A program made the position numbers and the translations under genes. From assembly GCA_001512885.1 (NCBI GenBank), contig LFSZ01000038.1, positions 4,498 through 48,321 on the forward strand: a DNA stretch of 43,824 bases, in the 5' to 3' direction. This stretch comes from Rikenellaceae bacterium DTU001. Lineage in GTDB: Bacteria; Bacteroidota; Bacteroidia; Bacteroidales; DTU049. The notes beneath the pieces were generated by a model. That model was not told the DNA's origin, searched no databases, and saw only the letters and a program-made list of their open reading frames with translations. Each line of letters begins with the position of its first letter. The first letter of the stretch is position 1. Of the stretch, positions 8,596 through 16,842 are shown piece by piece.

Positions 8596-8912
8596 AATAT
8601 TTTATTGAATTCAAGTTATTACTAATATTATAACAAGATTCTTGTGGTGTATGATCATACGTCCTAATGATGCACAAATTGTATGGGCAATTCACTAATT
8701 GTCCATATAATTTGTCATAAACCTTTTGACAAATCAAGATAATCAGGATAATCAACTGGAAATCTGTGATTCTGACATTATATGCTCTTTGGGACCCCTC
8801 TCTCTAGGTCATCTGTGATGCCCATGCCCCCATCTTTTTAACTTAATAATATATATAACTTATTTTATTTCTTTTTTTTAATTAATTAAACTCTTATGTT
8901 GTAAGTTGTAAG
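8596..8912. other. Convergent spacer rich in palindromes
   Basis: 317 bp between the TonB receptor (+) and the GWxTD gene (-) with no credible ORF. It contains ACAAGA-T-TCTTGT (8633-8645), the perfect palindrome GTATGATCATAC (8649-8660), an 18-bp G-U-tolerant hairpin (8674-8715), GATAATCAGGATAATCA (about 8738-8754), and two copies of ATCTGTGAT (8762-8770, 8811-8819). The stretch 8790-8835 is GC-rich compared with its surroundings. It looks like a degenerate dispersed repeat or a non-coding element, not a gene. Confidence 0.5.
8674..8715 (+). terminator. Long hairpin after TonB receptor gene
   Basis: Left arm 8675-8692 and right arm 8697-8714 pair over 18 bp around a CACT loop, and 8674/8715 add one further pair. 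The only two deviations are G opposite T, which pair as G-U in RNA read from the + strand but become A-C mismatches on the other strand. This polarity suggests a structure selected in the + transcript, about 80 nt after the receptor stop. No T-run follows, so mRNA 3' end protection is as likely as termination. Confidence 0.4.
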
Positions 8913-10145
8913 TTATTTTCTCCATAGGTTTACATTATAAAACCAAAAAGGCTTATATTCATTATTTCTATATAATTTCCAGGTATACATCTTGGTATTG
9001 GGTATATAAGTACGATAAAAATAATAACTTTTAGCATACATTTCGTCTTTAGAACCATAAAGCCAGATTTCTGTATCATATAGTCTGTAAATATAATTTG
9101 GAGGCCCCTGCACGATATAGATCAATCCTTTATCTGTTTGCCAGCCAGGTTGAATATCTGTAAACCATTTATCAGCATCTGTCACTCTAGTATAATATTT
9201 TTTAATTACTTCAGCTGCTCTTTTGGCCTCGCCTATTTGTGCTAGCCAGAATGAATCTACTGTTTTTTTAGGATATTCAGATTTTAGCATACTATTGAAT
9301 TCTGTATCAGTAGTAATATACCTTAGTGGTGGCACAAGTTCATATGGATAAATAATTTCAGGAAAATGGGCTGGTACTACTATAAAGAATATACCTGTAG
9401 AAAAAGTATCTATCGATACATTAATTAGTGTATTTAATAAATCTGAAGTAGCTACCCATGATTGTGATGCAGAAATAGAATGATCTTTGATCTTTTCTAT
9501 TTCAATGTCTTTTAAGTTCAATTCAGTTACAAATGGTGGGGCAGCTACAGGAGGGAATTTATATACAGAAAACACCAAACTATCTATATCAAATGCAGAA
9601 TTATATATTTTAAAAGTATCACTTATTTTTAAAAAATGTTTATCTTGTAGATTAGTATAAAACCATTGTGCACTATATGGGGAGGTTTTATCTATATTCA
9701 AATATTTGACAGTATAATTTTTACCAAAATCTACAGATTTGATGAATAATCTGCAATAACCCTTGAATGGATGATTAATCTGAAGTTTTATGGTAGTATC
9801 CCATCGTGATATTGTATCAGCAATAGAAATTTTAAATATTGAGGATTTCAAAATTTTATCTAATGAATCATAAAGATCAATTTTGCATTCTATTCTTGCA
9901 ATTTTATAAAAAATACTATCTGGCGTTGGTAAGTTGACGAAATGTAAATTAGTAGTATCTATCTCTATATTCAAAATACTAATAGAGTCAGACAAGTGAT
10001 AAAAAAAGGCATTAGATCTAATGTTATAAGGTGTAGCTTGATAAAATTCATAAAAAGGATAGCTAGTAGATATCTTTGAGGTTTTACAACTTATAAATAT
10101 TATAATAAATAAAAGTAAAAATATAATATAATGTTTAATTTTCAT
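8913..10145 (-). CDS. GWxTD domain lipoprotein
   Basis: 410 aa lipoprotein. The hydrophobic signal ends at C20 (FISC), the likely lipidated residue. The C-terminal part holds the signature of the GWxTD family (TIGR03514-like): GWQTDKG at residues 334-340, followed by LIYIVQGPP and a region rich in W, Y and F that ends in a short basic tail. The middle (about 30-290) is beta-rich and has no recognised fold. The function of GWxTD proteins is unknown; they occur in Bacteroidota and related phyla, usually as periplasmic or surface lipoproteins. The ATG overlaps the recR stop as ATGA (10142-10145), so it is translationally coupled to recR even though the two products act in different compartments. 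Confidence 0.82.
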   Translation of the reverse strand: MKIKHYIIFLLLFIIIFISCKTSKISTSYPFYEFYQATPYNIRSNAFFYHLSDSISILNIEIDTTNLHFVNLPTPDSIFYKIARIECKIDLYDSLDKILKSSIFKISIADTISRWDTTIKLQINHPFKGYCRLFIKSVDFGKNYTVKYLNIDKTSPYSAQWFYTNLQDKHFLKISDTFKIYNSAFDIDSLVFSVYKFPPVAAPPFVTELNLKDIEIEKIKDHSISASQSWVATSDLLNTLINVSIDTFSTGIFFIVVPAHFPEIIYPYELVPPLRYITTDTEFNSMLKSEYPKKTVDSFWLAQIGEAKRAAEVIKKYYTRVTDADKWFTDIQPGWQTDKGLIYIVQGPPNYIYRLYDTEIWLYGSKDEMYAKSYYFYRTYIPNTKMYTWKLYRNNEYKPFWFYNVNLWRK

Positions 10146-10768
10146 TTTTTTATAGCTTTTGAAAAATCAATACGATTTTTAATGGCTTTACCTAAGGTTA
10201 ACTCATCGATATATTCTATATCACCACCGATAGATATGCCTCGTGCAATAGCTGAAAAATATAACGAATTCACATCTTTCAACATATTAAATATGTAATA
10301 AGCAGTAGTATCGCCTTCTACTGTAGCTGGCAAAGCAAAAATAATTTCATTTATGTCATTATTTCTTAAACGCTCGGGTATATCATTTACAAATATTTTA
10401 TCAGGTGTTATGCCATCAATAGGAGAGATTAACCCATTTAAAACATGATAAATCCCATTATATACTCTGGATCGCTCTATGGCTATGAGATCTTGAATAT
10501 TTTGTACTACACATAGTATGGTAGTGTCGCGAGCCATATCAGAGCAGATATTACATATTTCAGCATCAGAAACATTATGACATTGCCGACATAGAAATAG
10601 ATTTGTACTAAGCAATGCTATACTTTCACTCAATTTTTTTATATATTGAGGATCTTGCCTTATTAAAAACATTACCAAACGTGTAGCCGTTCGCTTGCCA
10701 ATACCTGGTAACTTAGCTAACTCATTAATAGCATTAGCCATTGTTTTGGATAAGTTTTCTAAATCCAC
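10142..10768 (-). CDS. recR: Recombination mediator protein RecR
   Basis: 208 aa cytoplasmic protein of the RecFOR pathway, which loads RecA onto gapped DNA. Visible are the helix-hairpin-helix (ELAKLPGIGKRTA, about 16-28), a C4 zinc finger (CRQC...CNIC, about 59-77) and a Toprim domain (ILCVVQNIQDLIAIERS). The start is GTG at 10768, supported by an N-terminus of family length and by a -7 box ending 8 nt before it. The alternative ATG at 10741 would cut the N-terminal helix. The gene is followed by the overlapping GWxTD gene. xerD lies 103 bp upstream on the same strand. Confidence 0.94.
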   Translation of the reverse strand: MDLENLSKTMANAINELAKLPGIGKRTATRLVMFLIRQDPQYIKKLSESIALLSTNLFLCRQCHNVSDAEICNICSDMARDTTILCVVQNIQDLIAIERSRVYNGIYHVLNGLISPIDGITPDKIFVNDIPERLRNNDINEIIFALPATVEGDTTAYYIFNMLKDVNSLYFSAIARGISIGGDIEYIDELTLGKAIKNRIDFSKAIKK

Positions 10769-10776
10769 TTTTTTAT

Positions 10777-10784
10777 CAAAATTA
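10777..10784 (-). promoter_or_regulatory. -7 box (TAATTTTG) for recR
   Basis: Reads TAATTTTG on the minus strand, 8 nt before the GTG start of recR. Transcription should begin within a few bases of the start codon, so the mRNA would be leaderless or nearly so. This also supports the GTG over the internal ATG, though the ATG would then have a 35-nt gap. Confidence 0.45.
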
Positions 10785-10871
10785 ATTAAAATATTTGAAT
10801 TGGTAAATAATAAATGACCGTATGATATTAAGCTAAAAATGAAGGAATTGTTAAAAATATGATAAAAAAAA

Positions 10872-11771
10872 TTAAGATATTTTATTTCTAGGATGACAAC
10901 TTTCTATAACATCTCGTAAGTATGACATAGAAATATGTGTATAGATTTCTGTAGTAGTGATAGATGAGTGTCCTAGCATTTCTTGTATGGCAAATAAATC
11001 TGCACCATTTTCGATCATATGTGTAGCGAAGCTATGTCTGAATGTATGAGGGTGCACATTTTTGCTAATACCCGCTTTAGCAGCACAATCTTTTACTATT
11101 ATAAATATCATTTCTCTACTCAATTTTTTACCACGTCTATTCAAAAAAATATATTGCTGATATTGAGTTATCACAGGATAGTGGGGCCTGCTATATTCTA
11201 TATAATAGTGTAGAGCTTTTTTAGCTTTACTGCCTATTGGGACATATCGTTCTTTATCACCTTTGCCTATGACCCTTATCATTGTCTCTTCTTCGAAGTA
11301 GTCTATCATTTTCAAGTTGACAAGTTCACTGACACGTAATCCGCAACCATATAAAACTTCTATTATGGCTTTATTGCGATGCCCTTCAAACTTGCTTAGA
11401 TCTATCACTGCTATTATTTGCTCTATTTCTTCTACAGATAATACTTCTGGCAATTTTCGAGTTAATTTTGGCAATTTTAATCGTTCAGCAGGATTTTCTT
11501 TAATTATTTCTTCTTCTAATAAAAAATTATAAAATGATCTGATACCTGAGATAATACGTGCCAAGCTACTACTTTCTAGCTCTAATTCTGATAAAAAACT
11601 TACAAAACCTTCTAAATCTTTTAAATTAGCGTCTAAGAAAGATTTATTTATATTATTAAAGTAATTCATCAATTTTTTCACATCCCTCAGGTATGCATCT
11701 ATAGTATTTTTACTATTATGCTTATCGAGCATCAAATAAGTGTGAAAACTTTTAAGATATTCTTCATTCAT
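10872..11771 (-). CDS. xerD: Tyrosine recombinase XerD/XerC
   Basis: 299 aa site-specific recombinase that resolves chromosome dimers at dif. An N-terminal SAM-like core-binding domain (about 1-90) is followed by the catalytic domain with R146 (GCGLRVSEL), K170, H242 and R245 (HTFRHSFATHM), H268 (LGHSS) and nucleophile Y277 (EIYTHIS). The length and the complete catalytic set match Xer proteins and not phage integrases. Whether it is XerC or XerD cannot be settled from the sequence alone. It starts 16 bp after the purB stop, so it should be the second gene of a purB-xerD transcript. No att site or phage gene is adjacent, which supports a housekeeping role. Confidence 0.9.
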   Translation of the reverse strand: MNEEYLKSFHTYLMLDKHNSKNTIDAYLRDVKKLMNYFNNINKSFLDANLKDLEGFVSFLSELELESSSLARIISGIRSFYNFLLEEEIIKENPAERLKLPKLTRKLPEVLSVEEIEQIIAVIDLSKFEGHRNKAIIEVLYGCGLRVSELVNLKMIDYFEEETMIRVIGKGDKERYVPIGSKAKKALHYYIEYSRPHYPVITQYQQYIFLNRRGKKLSREMIFIIVKDCAAKAGISKNVHPHTFRHSFATHMIENGADLFAIQEMLGHSSITTTEIYTHISMSYLRDVIESCHPRNKIS

Positions 11772-11787
11772 TTTTTTTAAAAAAATA

Positions 11788-13125
11788 TTAAATGCCGTAA
11801 TAATTATGTGGTGAGAGATTTAATAATTTTTCTTTTATTTCGTCATTTACATCTAATTGATTAATAAAATCAACAAAATCATGTTTTTTTAAACCTGATT
11901 TACCTCTTGTGAATTGTTTAAGGGCCTCATAAGGATTGGGATAACCATATCTGCGTAAGATAGTTTGTATGCCTTCGGCTATTATTTCCCAATGATTATC
12001 TAGATCTTCATCAATTTTAGATTTGTTTACATCTAATTTATTCAATCCAAATTTCAAAGAATTATATGCAATGAGAGAATGAGCATAGGGTACTCCAATA
12101 TTTCTCAAAACGGTAGAATCACTTAGATCTCTCTGTAATCTAGAAATTGGTAATTTATTAGATAAATGCTCTAGCTGTGCATTAGCAATACCTAAATTGC
12201 CTTCAGCGTTTTCAAAATCTATAGGATTGACTTTATGTGGCATAGTAGAGCTACCGACTTCTCTTTTATCTATTTTTAAATGAAAATAATCTAACATGAT
12301 GTAAAGCCAAAAGTCTCTACTAAGATCTAATAAAATGTTATTAATACGTTTCAAAGCATCAAAAAAAGCTGCAGAATAATCATAATGATCTATTTGTGTA
12401 GTGTTTTGCAATCGTATAAGTCCCAAACTACTAAGAAACTCATTGCTAAATTTAACCCAATCTATATCTGGATAAGCCACTATGTGAGCATTGAAATTAC
12501 CTACCGCTCCGCCAAATTTACCAGCAAAAGGAATGAAATTGATCAGATGAAGTTGATTATTTAGTCTTTCGATAAAAACAGCTATTTCTTTACCAAGTCG
12601 TGTAGGTGATGCTAATTGACCATGAGTACGAGCAGGCATTATTATTTGCCACCATTTGTTAGAATAATCATTTAAAATATTTAAAATTTCTTCTATAGAT
12701 GGATATAAAACTTCAAACCATGCATCTCGCATCATCATGGGGAAAGCTGTATTATTAATATCTTGGGAGGTGAGCCCAAAGTGAATAAATTCTTTTTCTT
12801 TTTCGAATCCTTTTTTATCAAATTGTACTCTAAGCCAATTTTCTACAGCTTTCACATCATGGCGTATTTCATTTTCTATTGCTTTGATCTCATTAGCTGC
12901 TTGGATAGAAAAACTTTCGTATATCGATAGTAGCCATCTTTCTCGTTCTTCATTTAAAAAATTTTCTAATTCTGGTAATGGTATTTTACATAATGCTATG
13001 AAATATTTTATTTCTACATTTAATCTATATTTTATTAATGCAAATTCAGAAAAATAATTTTCTAAAATTTTTGTCTGTTCGCAGTATCTACCATCTATTG
13101 GAGATATTTGTAATAAATTGGTCAT
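11788..13125 (-). CDS. purB: Adenylosuccinate lyase
   Basis: 445 aa cytoplasmic enzyme of purine synthesis. It releases fumarate from SAICAR and from adenylosuccinate. Seen are TSQDINN (about 119-125), ARTHGQ with the acid/base histidine near 168, and the flexible signature loop GSSTMPHKVNP (about 291-301) with the catalytic serine. The ATG at 13125 was preferred to an in-frame TTG at 13137 because the peptide then begins MTNLLQISPIDGRY, as in relatives of the E. coli-type enzyme, and because the -7 box (13135-13142) overlaps the TTG. The box ends 9 nt before the ATG. xerD follows 16 bp downstream. Confidence 0.95.
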   Translation of the reverse strand: MTNLLQISPIDGRYCEQTKILENYFSEFALIKYRLNVEIKYFIALCKIPLPELENFLNEERERWLLSIYESFSIQAANEIKAIENEIRHDVKAVENWLRVQFDKKGFEKEKEFIHFGLTSQDINNTAFPMMMRDAWFEVLYPSIEEILNILNDYSNKWWQIIMPARTHGQLASPTRLGKEIAVFIERLNNQLHLINFIPFAGKFGGAVGNFNAHIVAYPDIDWVKFSNEFLSSLGLIRLQNTTQIDHYDYSAAFFDALKRINNILLDLSRDFWLYIMLDYFHLKIDKREVGSSTMPHKVNPIDFENAEGNLGIANAQLEHLSNKLPISRLQRDLSDSTVLRNIGVPYAHSLIAYNSLKFGLNKLDVNKSKIDEDLDNHWEIIAEGIQTILRRYGYPNPYEALKQFTRGKSGLKKHDFVDFINQLDVNDEIKEKLLNLSPHNYYGI

Positions 13126-13134
13126 TTTTTTATA

Positions 13135-13142
13135 CAAATATA
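13135..13142 (-). promoter_or_regulatory. -7 box (TATATTTG) for purB
   Basis: Matches TAnnTTTG on the minus strand, 9 nt before the purB ATG. No -33 TTG at the expected distance. It implies a leader of only a few nucleotides. Confidence 0.45.
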
Positions 13143-13159
13143 AAGTAAAAAATGTAATT

Positions 13160-13195
13160 AATTAATACATTTGAAATTGATGATTTGTATTAATT
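13160..13195 (-). terminator. AT-only hairpin after M43 protease gene
   Basis: AATTAATACA (13160-13169) and TGTATTAATT (13186-13195) form a perfect 10-bp inverted repeat with a 16-nt loop, about 118 bp past the protease stop. The stem is nearly all A and T, so a terminator role is weakly supported. Confidence 0.22.
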
Positions 13196-13312
13196 TTAAT
13201 TATATTAATTTGATTAAGTGTATAATAAATAAAAACTATAACCAAAATTTTAGAAGATTAAAAAAAATAAGGAGTCAAGGGCCTAATGAGTTGAAATATT
13301 TATTTTAATATT

Positions 13313-15556
13313 TTACAGCTTCAAAAGTGGCAAAAATGTTTCATTATTATCTAATCTGACTCTGATGTAATAGATTCCATTAGATAAATTATTTAGATTG
13401 TTTAAAGGAATCGAATAATTACCATTGTTCATATAATCATTTAAAATATTATGAACTAAGTTACCATTAATATCTATTATTTGTAGAGAAACTTTATATG
13501 AATTATTCAATTCTAAATATATTTGAGTATTCTCGTTTAAAGGATTAGGATATAATTGAATTTGATTACCTGCTAACACTTGAGTATTGATATCAGACAT
13601 CGATAAAATATTAATATCATCTATATAAATATTGTTGCCACCATTAGAATAAAAGCTAAATTTCAATCTAAGATTATCATAATTTTGAACATAAGATGAT
13701 TGAATAATAAAGCTAAATTCGGCCCATTGAGTTGTGGATGAAGGTGTAAATTCTGATTCTATAGGAGCCGTAGTTATAAGGTTTTGACCAGATTTTACTA
13801 ATCTACTTTGCCATGTTTTACCACAATCATTAGAAATATAAACCGTCAATTTATCATAGATAGTATCAGCAGGAGTTAAAATAGTACTTGGTATTATTTT
13901 ACCAGAATAAGCTACTTTAAACGAAACTTTAGCATGACCAGAAGGTAAAGAAGTAAGATTGTAAGCAGGTGTGATGAACTCGTCTTTACTGCCAGCCACA
14001 TTATCTACGAAATTAGCTAAATAGATGCATTTATTTCCAGAATAGCTTGTTCCAGTTTTTATTTGCCATACGGAGCCAGTATCATTAATTACTATAAAAT
14101 CATTAATAGGAGTGTACTCAAAAGATTCACTAATAGGTGCTGTGTTATTGGTCGTAGAGCTATAAACATGAATATAATTGGCCTTAGTAAGCGTGTTAGT
14201 TCCTTGAGCATTATTTACCTGAAATGTAACAGAATAAACACCAGGACTATTGTATATAATAGTCGGATTTTCTAGTGTAGAATTATCAGGATTACCACCT
14301 TGAAAAGTCCAATTAAATGTTGTAGCTGTACCATTAAATGAAGCATTGAAAAAGCTTATTTCACTACCAGCACAGACATATTGAGTATTAGAGAAAAAAT
14401 CTGCTATAGGTGCACATTCATGTGAATCTTCTTCTAATACACCTGTTGCTTGTAAATTTTCTACAGACCATAAATTACGCCTGTAACCATTAAGTGTAGC
14501 ATCTATTCTTTGATATTGGCCCAATGTGAATATATTATTACAATAGCCCCATTGATAGTCCATATAATTTTCTATCATATCTGGTTCATCTGGATCTTCA
14601 GTACAAGTATTTCTAGATCCTGGCGTAAAACAACTAATTGATGTATTCTGTGTAGCTTGATCTACTGGTGGTGTGTCATCTACCTCGTCACCCGTTGTTG
14701 CTAACATAGACGGACAGCCACTGCTAGTAGGTATAAGTCCTAATATCAAATTTTGAAAAGTATGATATAAATTGAAATAATGGCCAGATTCGTGAGTAAA
14801 ATAGCGATTTACCATATTTAAAGGCATGCCTGCAAAATTTTCAGCAGTACCTATACCACCTATACAATCATGACGAATCAGTACACCATCTATATCTGTA
14901 TCTCCACCTGTAAGAGCTTGGCTAAGTGGATTGTCGGGAGGAAAGGGCGACATACCACCTATCAAAGCTCCTTCTGGCAAAGCTAACCCTTCGGGATAAA
15001 TGAAATTAACTACAAAAATATTCATATATTTTGTAGGATCCCACACATACTTTTTCATAGTATTGAAATATGCATAATTAGTCTCTGGTGTGTAATGCCT
15101 CACTATCCCATCAGTGCAGTTACCATTAGGATCTTTTTGGGCTAGACGAAATTCTATATTACAGTTAGCAGCTCTACTTTTAAATAAGTCATAAGTATTA
15201 ACAGTGTCTGCATTTTGTTTATTAAAATCAATATTTATCTTTTCTAATCCATCCAGTATTTGAGCTTTATTAATATTTTCGCTACCATAAGTATGTATTA
15301 TATGAAATACTACGGGGATAATCCTTTTACCATCAATCAGTGTATCAGTTTTTTCAAATGAAAAATCTTTATTAAAAAGTGCTTTGAAGTTATCCTCATA
15401 AATCATATAATCTACAATTAGATGGGGATCTTCTATCACTTTTAGCTTTAATAATACATCATCAGCTGGATATAAATAAATATTTTGGTTATTTTGCGTT
15501 TTAGCTATTAAACAAGCTAAAATCATAAAAAATGAAAAAATAATAGTACTTTTCAT
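13313..15556 (-). CDS. Secreted M43-type metalloprotease with PKD and T9SS signal
   Basis: 747 aa secreted protein. A signal peptide (about 1-20) is followed by a pappalysin-like M43 metalloprotease domain (about 80-360). Its zinc motif is H255-ESG-H259 with H265 as third ligand (HESGHYFNLYH); it also has the DTPP and ENYMDY segments with the Met-turn. A PKD-like beta-sandwich (about 385-465; FNWTFQGGNP, PGVYSVTFQV), a beta-rich domain of jelly-roll type (about 480-655), and a type IX secretion C-terminal signal (about 665-747; YPNP, IIDINGNLV, NGIYYIRV) complete it. It should cross the outer membrane through T9SS and be attached to the surface or released, degrading external protein. Its -7 box is at 15572-15579. 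The substrate is unknown. Confidence 0.9.
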   Translation of the reverse strand: MKSTIIFSFFMILACLIAKTQNNQNIYLYPADDVLLKLKVIEDPHLIVDYMIYEDNFKALFNKDFSFEKTDTLIDGKRIIPVVFHIIHTYGSENINKAQILDGLEKINIDFNKQNADTVNTYDLFKSRAANCNIEFRLAQKDPNGNCTDGIVRHYTPETNYAYFNTMKKYVWDPTKYMNIFVVNFIYPEGLALPEGALIGGMSPFPPDNPLSQALTGGDTDIDGVLIRHDCIGGIGTAENFAGMPLNMVNRYFTHESGHYFNLYHTFQNLILGLIPTSSGCPSMLATTGDEVDDTPPVDQATQNTSISCFTPGSRNTCTEDPDEPDMIENYMDYQWGYCNNIFTLGQYQRIDATLNGYRRNLWSVENLQATGVLEEDSHECAPIADFFSNTQYVCAGSEISFFNASFNGTATTFNWTFQGGNPDNSTLENPTIIYNSPGVYSVTFQVNNAQGTNTLTKANYIHVYSSTTNNTAPISESFEYTPINDFIVINDTGSVWQIKTGTSYSGNKCIYLANFVDNVAGSKDEFITPAYNLTSLPSGHAKVSFKVAYSGKIIPSTILTPADTIYDKLTVYISNDCGKTWQSRLVKSGQNLITTAPIESEFTPSSTTQWAEFSFIIQSSYVQNYDNLRLKFSFYSNGGNNIYIDDINILSMSDINTQVLAGNQIQLYPNPLNENTQIYLELNNSYKVSLQIIDINGNLVHNILNDYMNNGNYSIPLNNLNNLSNGIYYIRVRLDNNETFLPLLKL

Positions 15557-15571
15557 AATTAAATTTTTTTA

Positions 15572-15579
15572 CAAAAATA
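15572..15579 (-). promoter_or_regulatory. -7 box (TATTTTTG) for M43 protease
   Basis: Matches TAnnTTTG on the minus strand, 15 nt before the ATG. No clear -33 element. Confidence 0.4.
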
Positions 15580-15603
15580 AAAAAATTATTTAATTTCATT
15601 CTC

Positions 15604-15635
15604 TTTGTTGATTCAAAATATTTTTTTTAATTTTG
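15604..15635 (+). promoter_or_regulatory. Orphan forward promoter for candidate sRNA
   Basis: TTTG (15604-15607), a 20-nt spacer and TAATTTTG (15628-15635) match the Bacteroidota -33/-7 arrangement. It points away from both flanking genes, which lie on the minus strand. There is no ORF downstream, but two stem-loops are. The 14-mer TAATTTTGCATATA that starts at the -7 box recurs exactly at 29162. Confidence 0.45.
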
Positions 15636-15639
15636 CATA

Positions 15640-15720
15640 TAATCTAATTTAAATTTTTACAAATTAGATTTATCCATAATTATCTAAGGGAGCATATTTT
15701 TTATGCTCCCTTTAATTTTA
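15640..15720 (+). ncRNA. Candidate small RNA with two stem-loops
   Basis: Predicted from the orphan promoter at 15604-15635. The transcript of about 80 nt would fold into a 5' hairpin with 10-bp arms (AATCTAATTT 15641-15650, AAATTAGATT 15661-15670) and a 3' hairpin with an 11-bp GC-containing stem (AAGGGAGCATA 15686-15696, TATGCTCCCTT 15702-15712) followed by a T-rich tail. A single-stranded linker (15671-15685) joins them and could be the pairing region. It lies between two minus-strand genes and is not coding. It does not match 6S, tmRNA, SRP RNA or RNase P RNA as far as I can see. Alternatively the 3' hairpin is only the terminator of the phospholipase transcript. Confidence 0.4.
15686..15720 (+). 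terminator. Intrinsic terminator
   Basis: AAGGGAGCATA-TTTTT-TATGCTCCCTT is an 11-bp perfect stem with a 5-nt loop, followed on the + strand by TTAATTTTA. The T-rich side is on the + strand; the minus-strand flank (TAGATAATTATGG) is less T-rich, so it fits best as the end of the forward candidate sRNA. It could also stop the phospholipase mRNA, whose stop lies 73 bp away. Confidence 0.55.
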
Positions 15721-15784
15721 TATAATACCAAATTATTAAAGATTAAAAAAAAACTACCTTAATCGATGTATTAAAGAGATAATT

Positions 15785-16762
15785 TTATTCAGGGTTAGGT
15801 CTACCAAGTGGTTTACCGTGTTTCCACAGATAATCTAATTCTTCTTCCTCTTTTTTTTGTTTTGCAATAAAATCTTTTGCATCTAGAATATCTAAATTTG
15901 GTTGCCCAGCAGCTACCCATGCTGTATACCAGAATGAAGCTACATTGTGTATAGCACGTCTAAAATTTCTTTCTATCATATTATGCAGTAGAGCATTAAA
16001 CTCTTGGACAAATTCTCTAGAATATTGCTTGATCAATATATTATTTCTATCCTCCATAGTATAAATTTGAGAGGGCGTATAATGCTTTAGCATATAAGCA
16101 TATACACTTAAAACGGTATCACTTTGTAGATAACCTAATTTAATCCAGTTCCAAAATTCATCTACTGGTTTGGATATATATTTAGCTCTACCTACGAAGA
16201 GATTGAAATTATCATATAGCACCTCTACAGCTCTGCTTTCCCACAATGCATGTATTCCCTTTTCTTCTATAGTTCTACCATCGTAATATTCGTTACAATG
16301 TAATGGAACATGTGCATCAGCTACATAATGTCCTATATTAGCGCTTAGATAAAGTATTTTGCCAGCATCACCTTCTTTGAAGGCGTCAACAAGTCTATAA
16401 TACATTTTTATTAGGTGGTAAGGTAAGATGCCATAAGCATAAAGTGTATCTTCAGTATATTTTTTCACAGCATCATTCCATGTCTTTGGAACCATATCAA
16501 AAGGATATTGTCCATAGTGATTTATATCCATATAATGACGAGCTGCTTCTATAGGATCTACGTATGAACGCTTATCAGGATCTACTGCATGCTGCGAAAT
16601 ATAATCCTTGTGTCTTTTATAAAAACCTACCATCTCTGGTGGCAAACAATAAATAGCATGTTCATTGATCCTAGGATGGGCAAAAAATCCCCAACCAAAG
16701 AGATTTATAGATATAGTTGTAGTTATTAAAATTATTATTAATTGCTTCGCTAATTGTTTCAT
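15785..16762 (-). CDS. Zinc-dependent phospholipase C family protein
   Basis: 325 aa exported protein with the all-helical fold of zinc-dependent phospholipase C/S1-P1 nuclease. After a signal peptide (about 1-23) the chain probably begins at W24, since in this superfamily the N-terminal tryptophan of the mature enzyme is itself a zinc ligand. Further likely ligands are H29 (GFFAH), the histidine and aspartate of EAARHYMDIN, the LSANIGHYVADAHVPLHC block (typical HxxxD and H motifs) and GIHALWESR. It would act in the periplasm or on the surface, on phospholipid or nucleic acid phosphodiesters; the substrate cannot be told from sequence. Its -7 box is at 16791-16798. Its C-terminal 30 residues are charged (KKEEEELDY) and not part of the core fold. 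Confidence 0.82.
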   Translation of the reverse strand: MKQLAKQLIIILITTTISINLFGWGFFAHPRINEHAIYCLPPEMVGFYKRHKDYISQHAVDPDKRSYVDPIEAARHYMDINHYGQYPFDMVPKTWNDAVKKYTEDTLYAYGILPYHLIKMYYRLVDAFKEGDAGKILYLSANIGHYVADAHVPLHCNEYYDGRTIEEKGIHALWESRAVEVLYDNFNLFVGRAKYISKPVDEFWNWIKLGYLQSDTVLSVYAYMLKHYTPSQIYTMEDRNNILIKQYSREFVQEFNALLHNMIERNFRRAIHNVASFWYTAWVAAGQPNLDILDAKDFIAKQKKEEEELDYLWKHGKPLGRPNPE

Positions 16763-16790
16763 TTTTTTTTAAAAACATGATTTATTTATT

Positions 16791-16798
16791 CAAAATTA
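16791..16798 (-). promoter_or_regulatory. -7 box (TAATTTTG) for PLC-family gene
   Basis: Matches TAnnTTTG on the minus strand, 28 nt before the ATG. It lies in the 80-bp gap after comB, so the gene has its own promoter. Confidence 0.35.
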
Positions 16799-16842
16799 AT
16801 AAAAAAAATTAATAAAAAAAAGTTTTTATAATCTAATTTTTA

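Noticed and set aside
10872-11771. Phage or integrative-element integrase
   Set aside because: Length and motifs match housekeeping Xer, it is in an operon with purB, and no att site or phage gene is adjacent.
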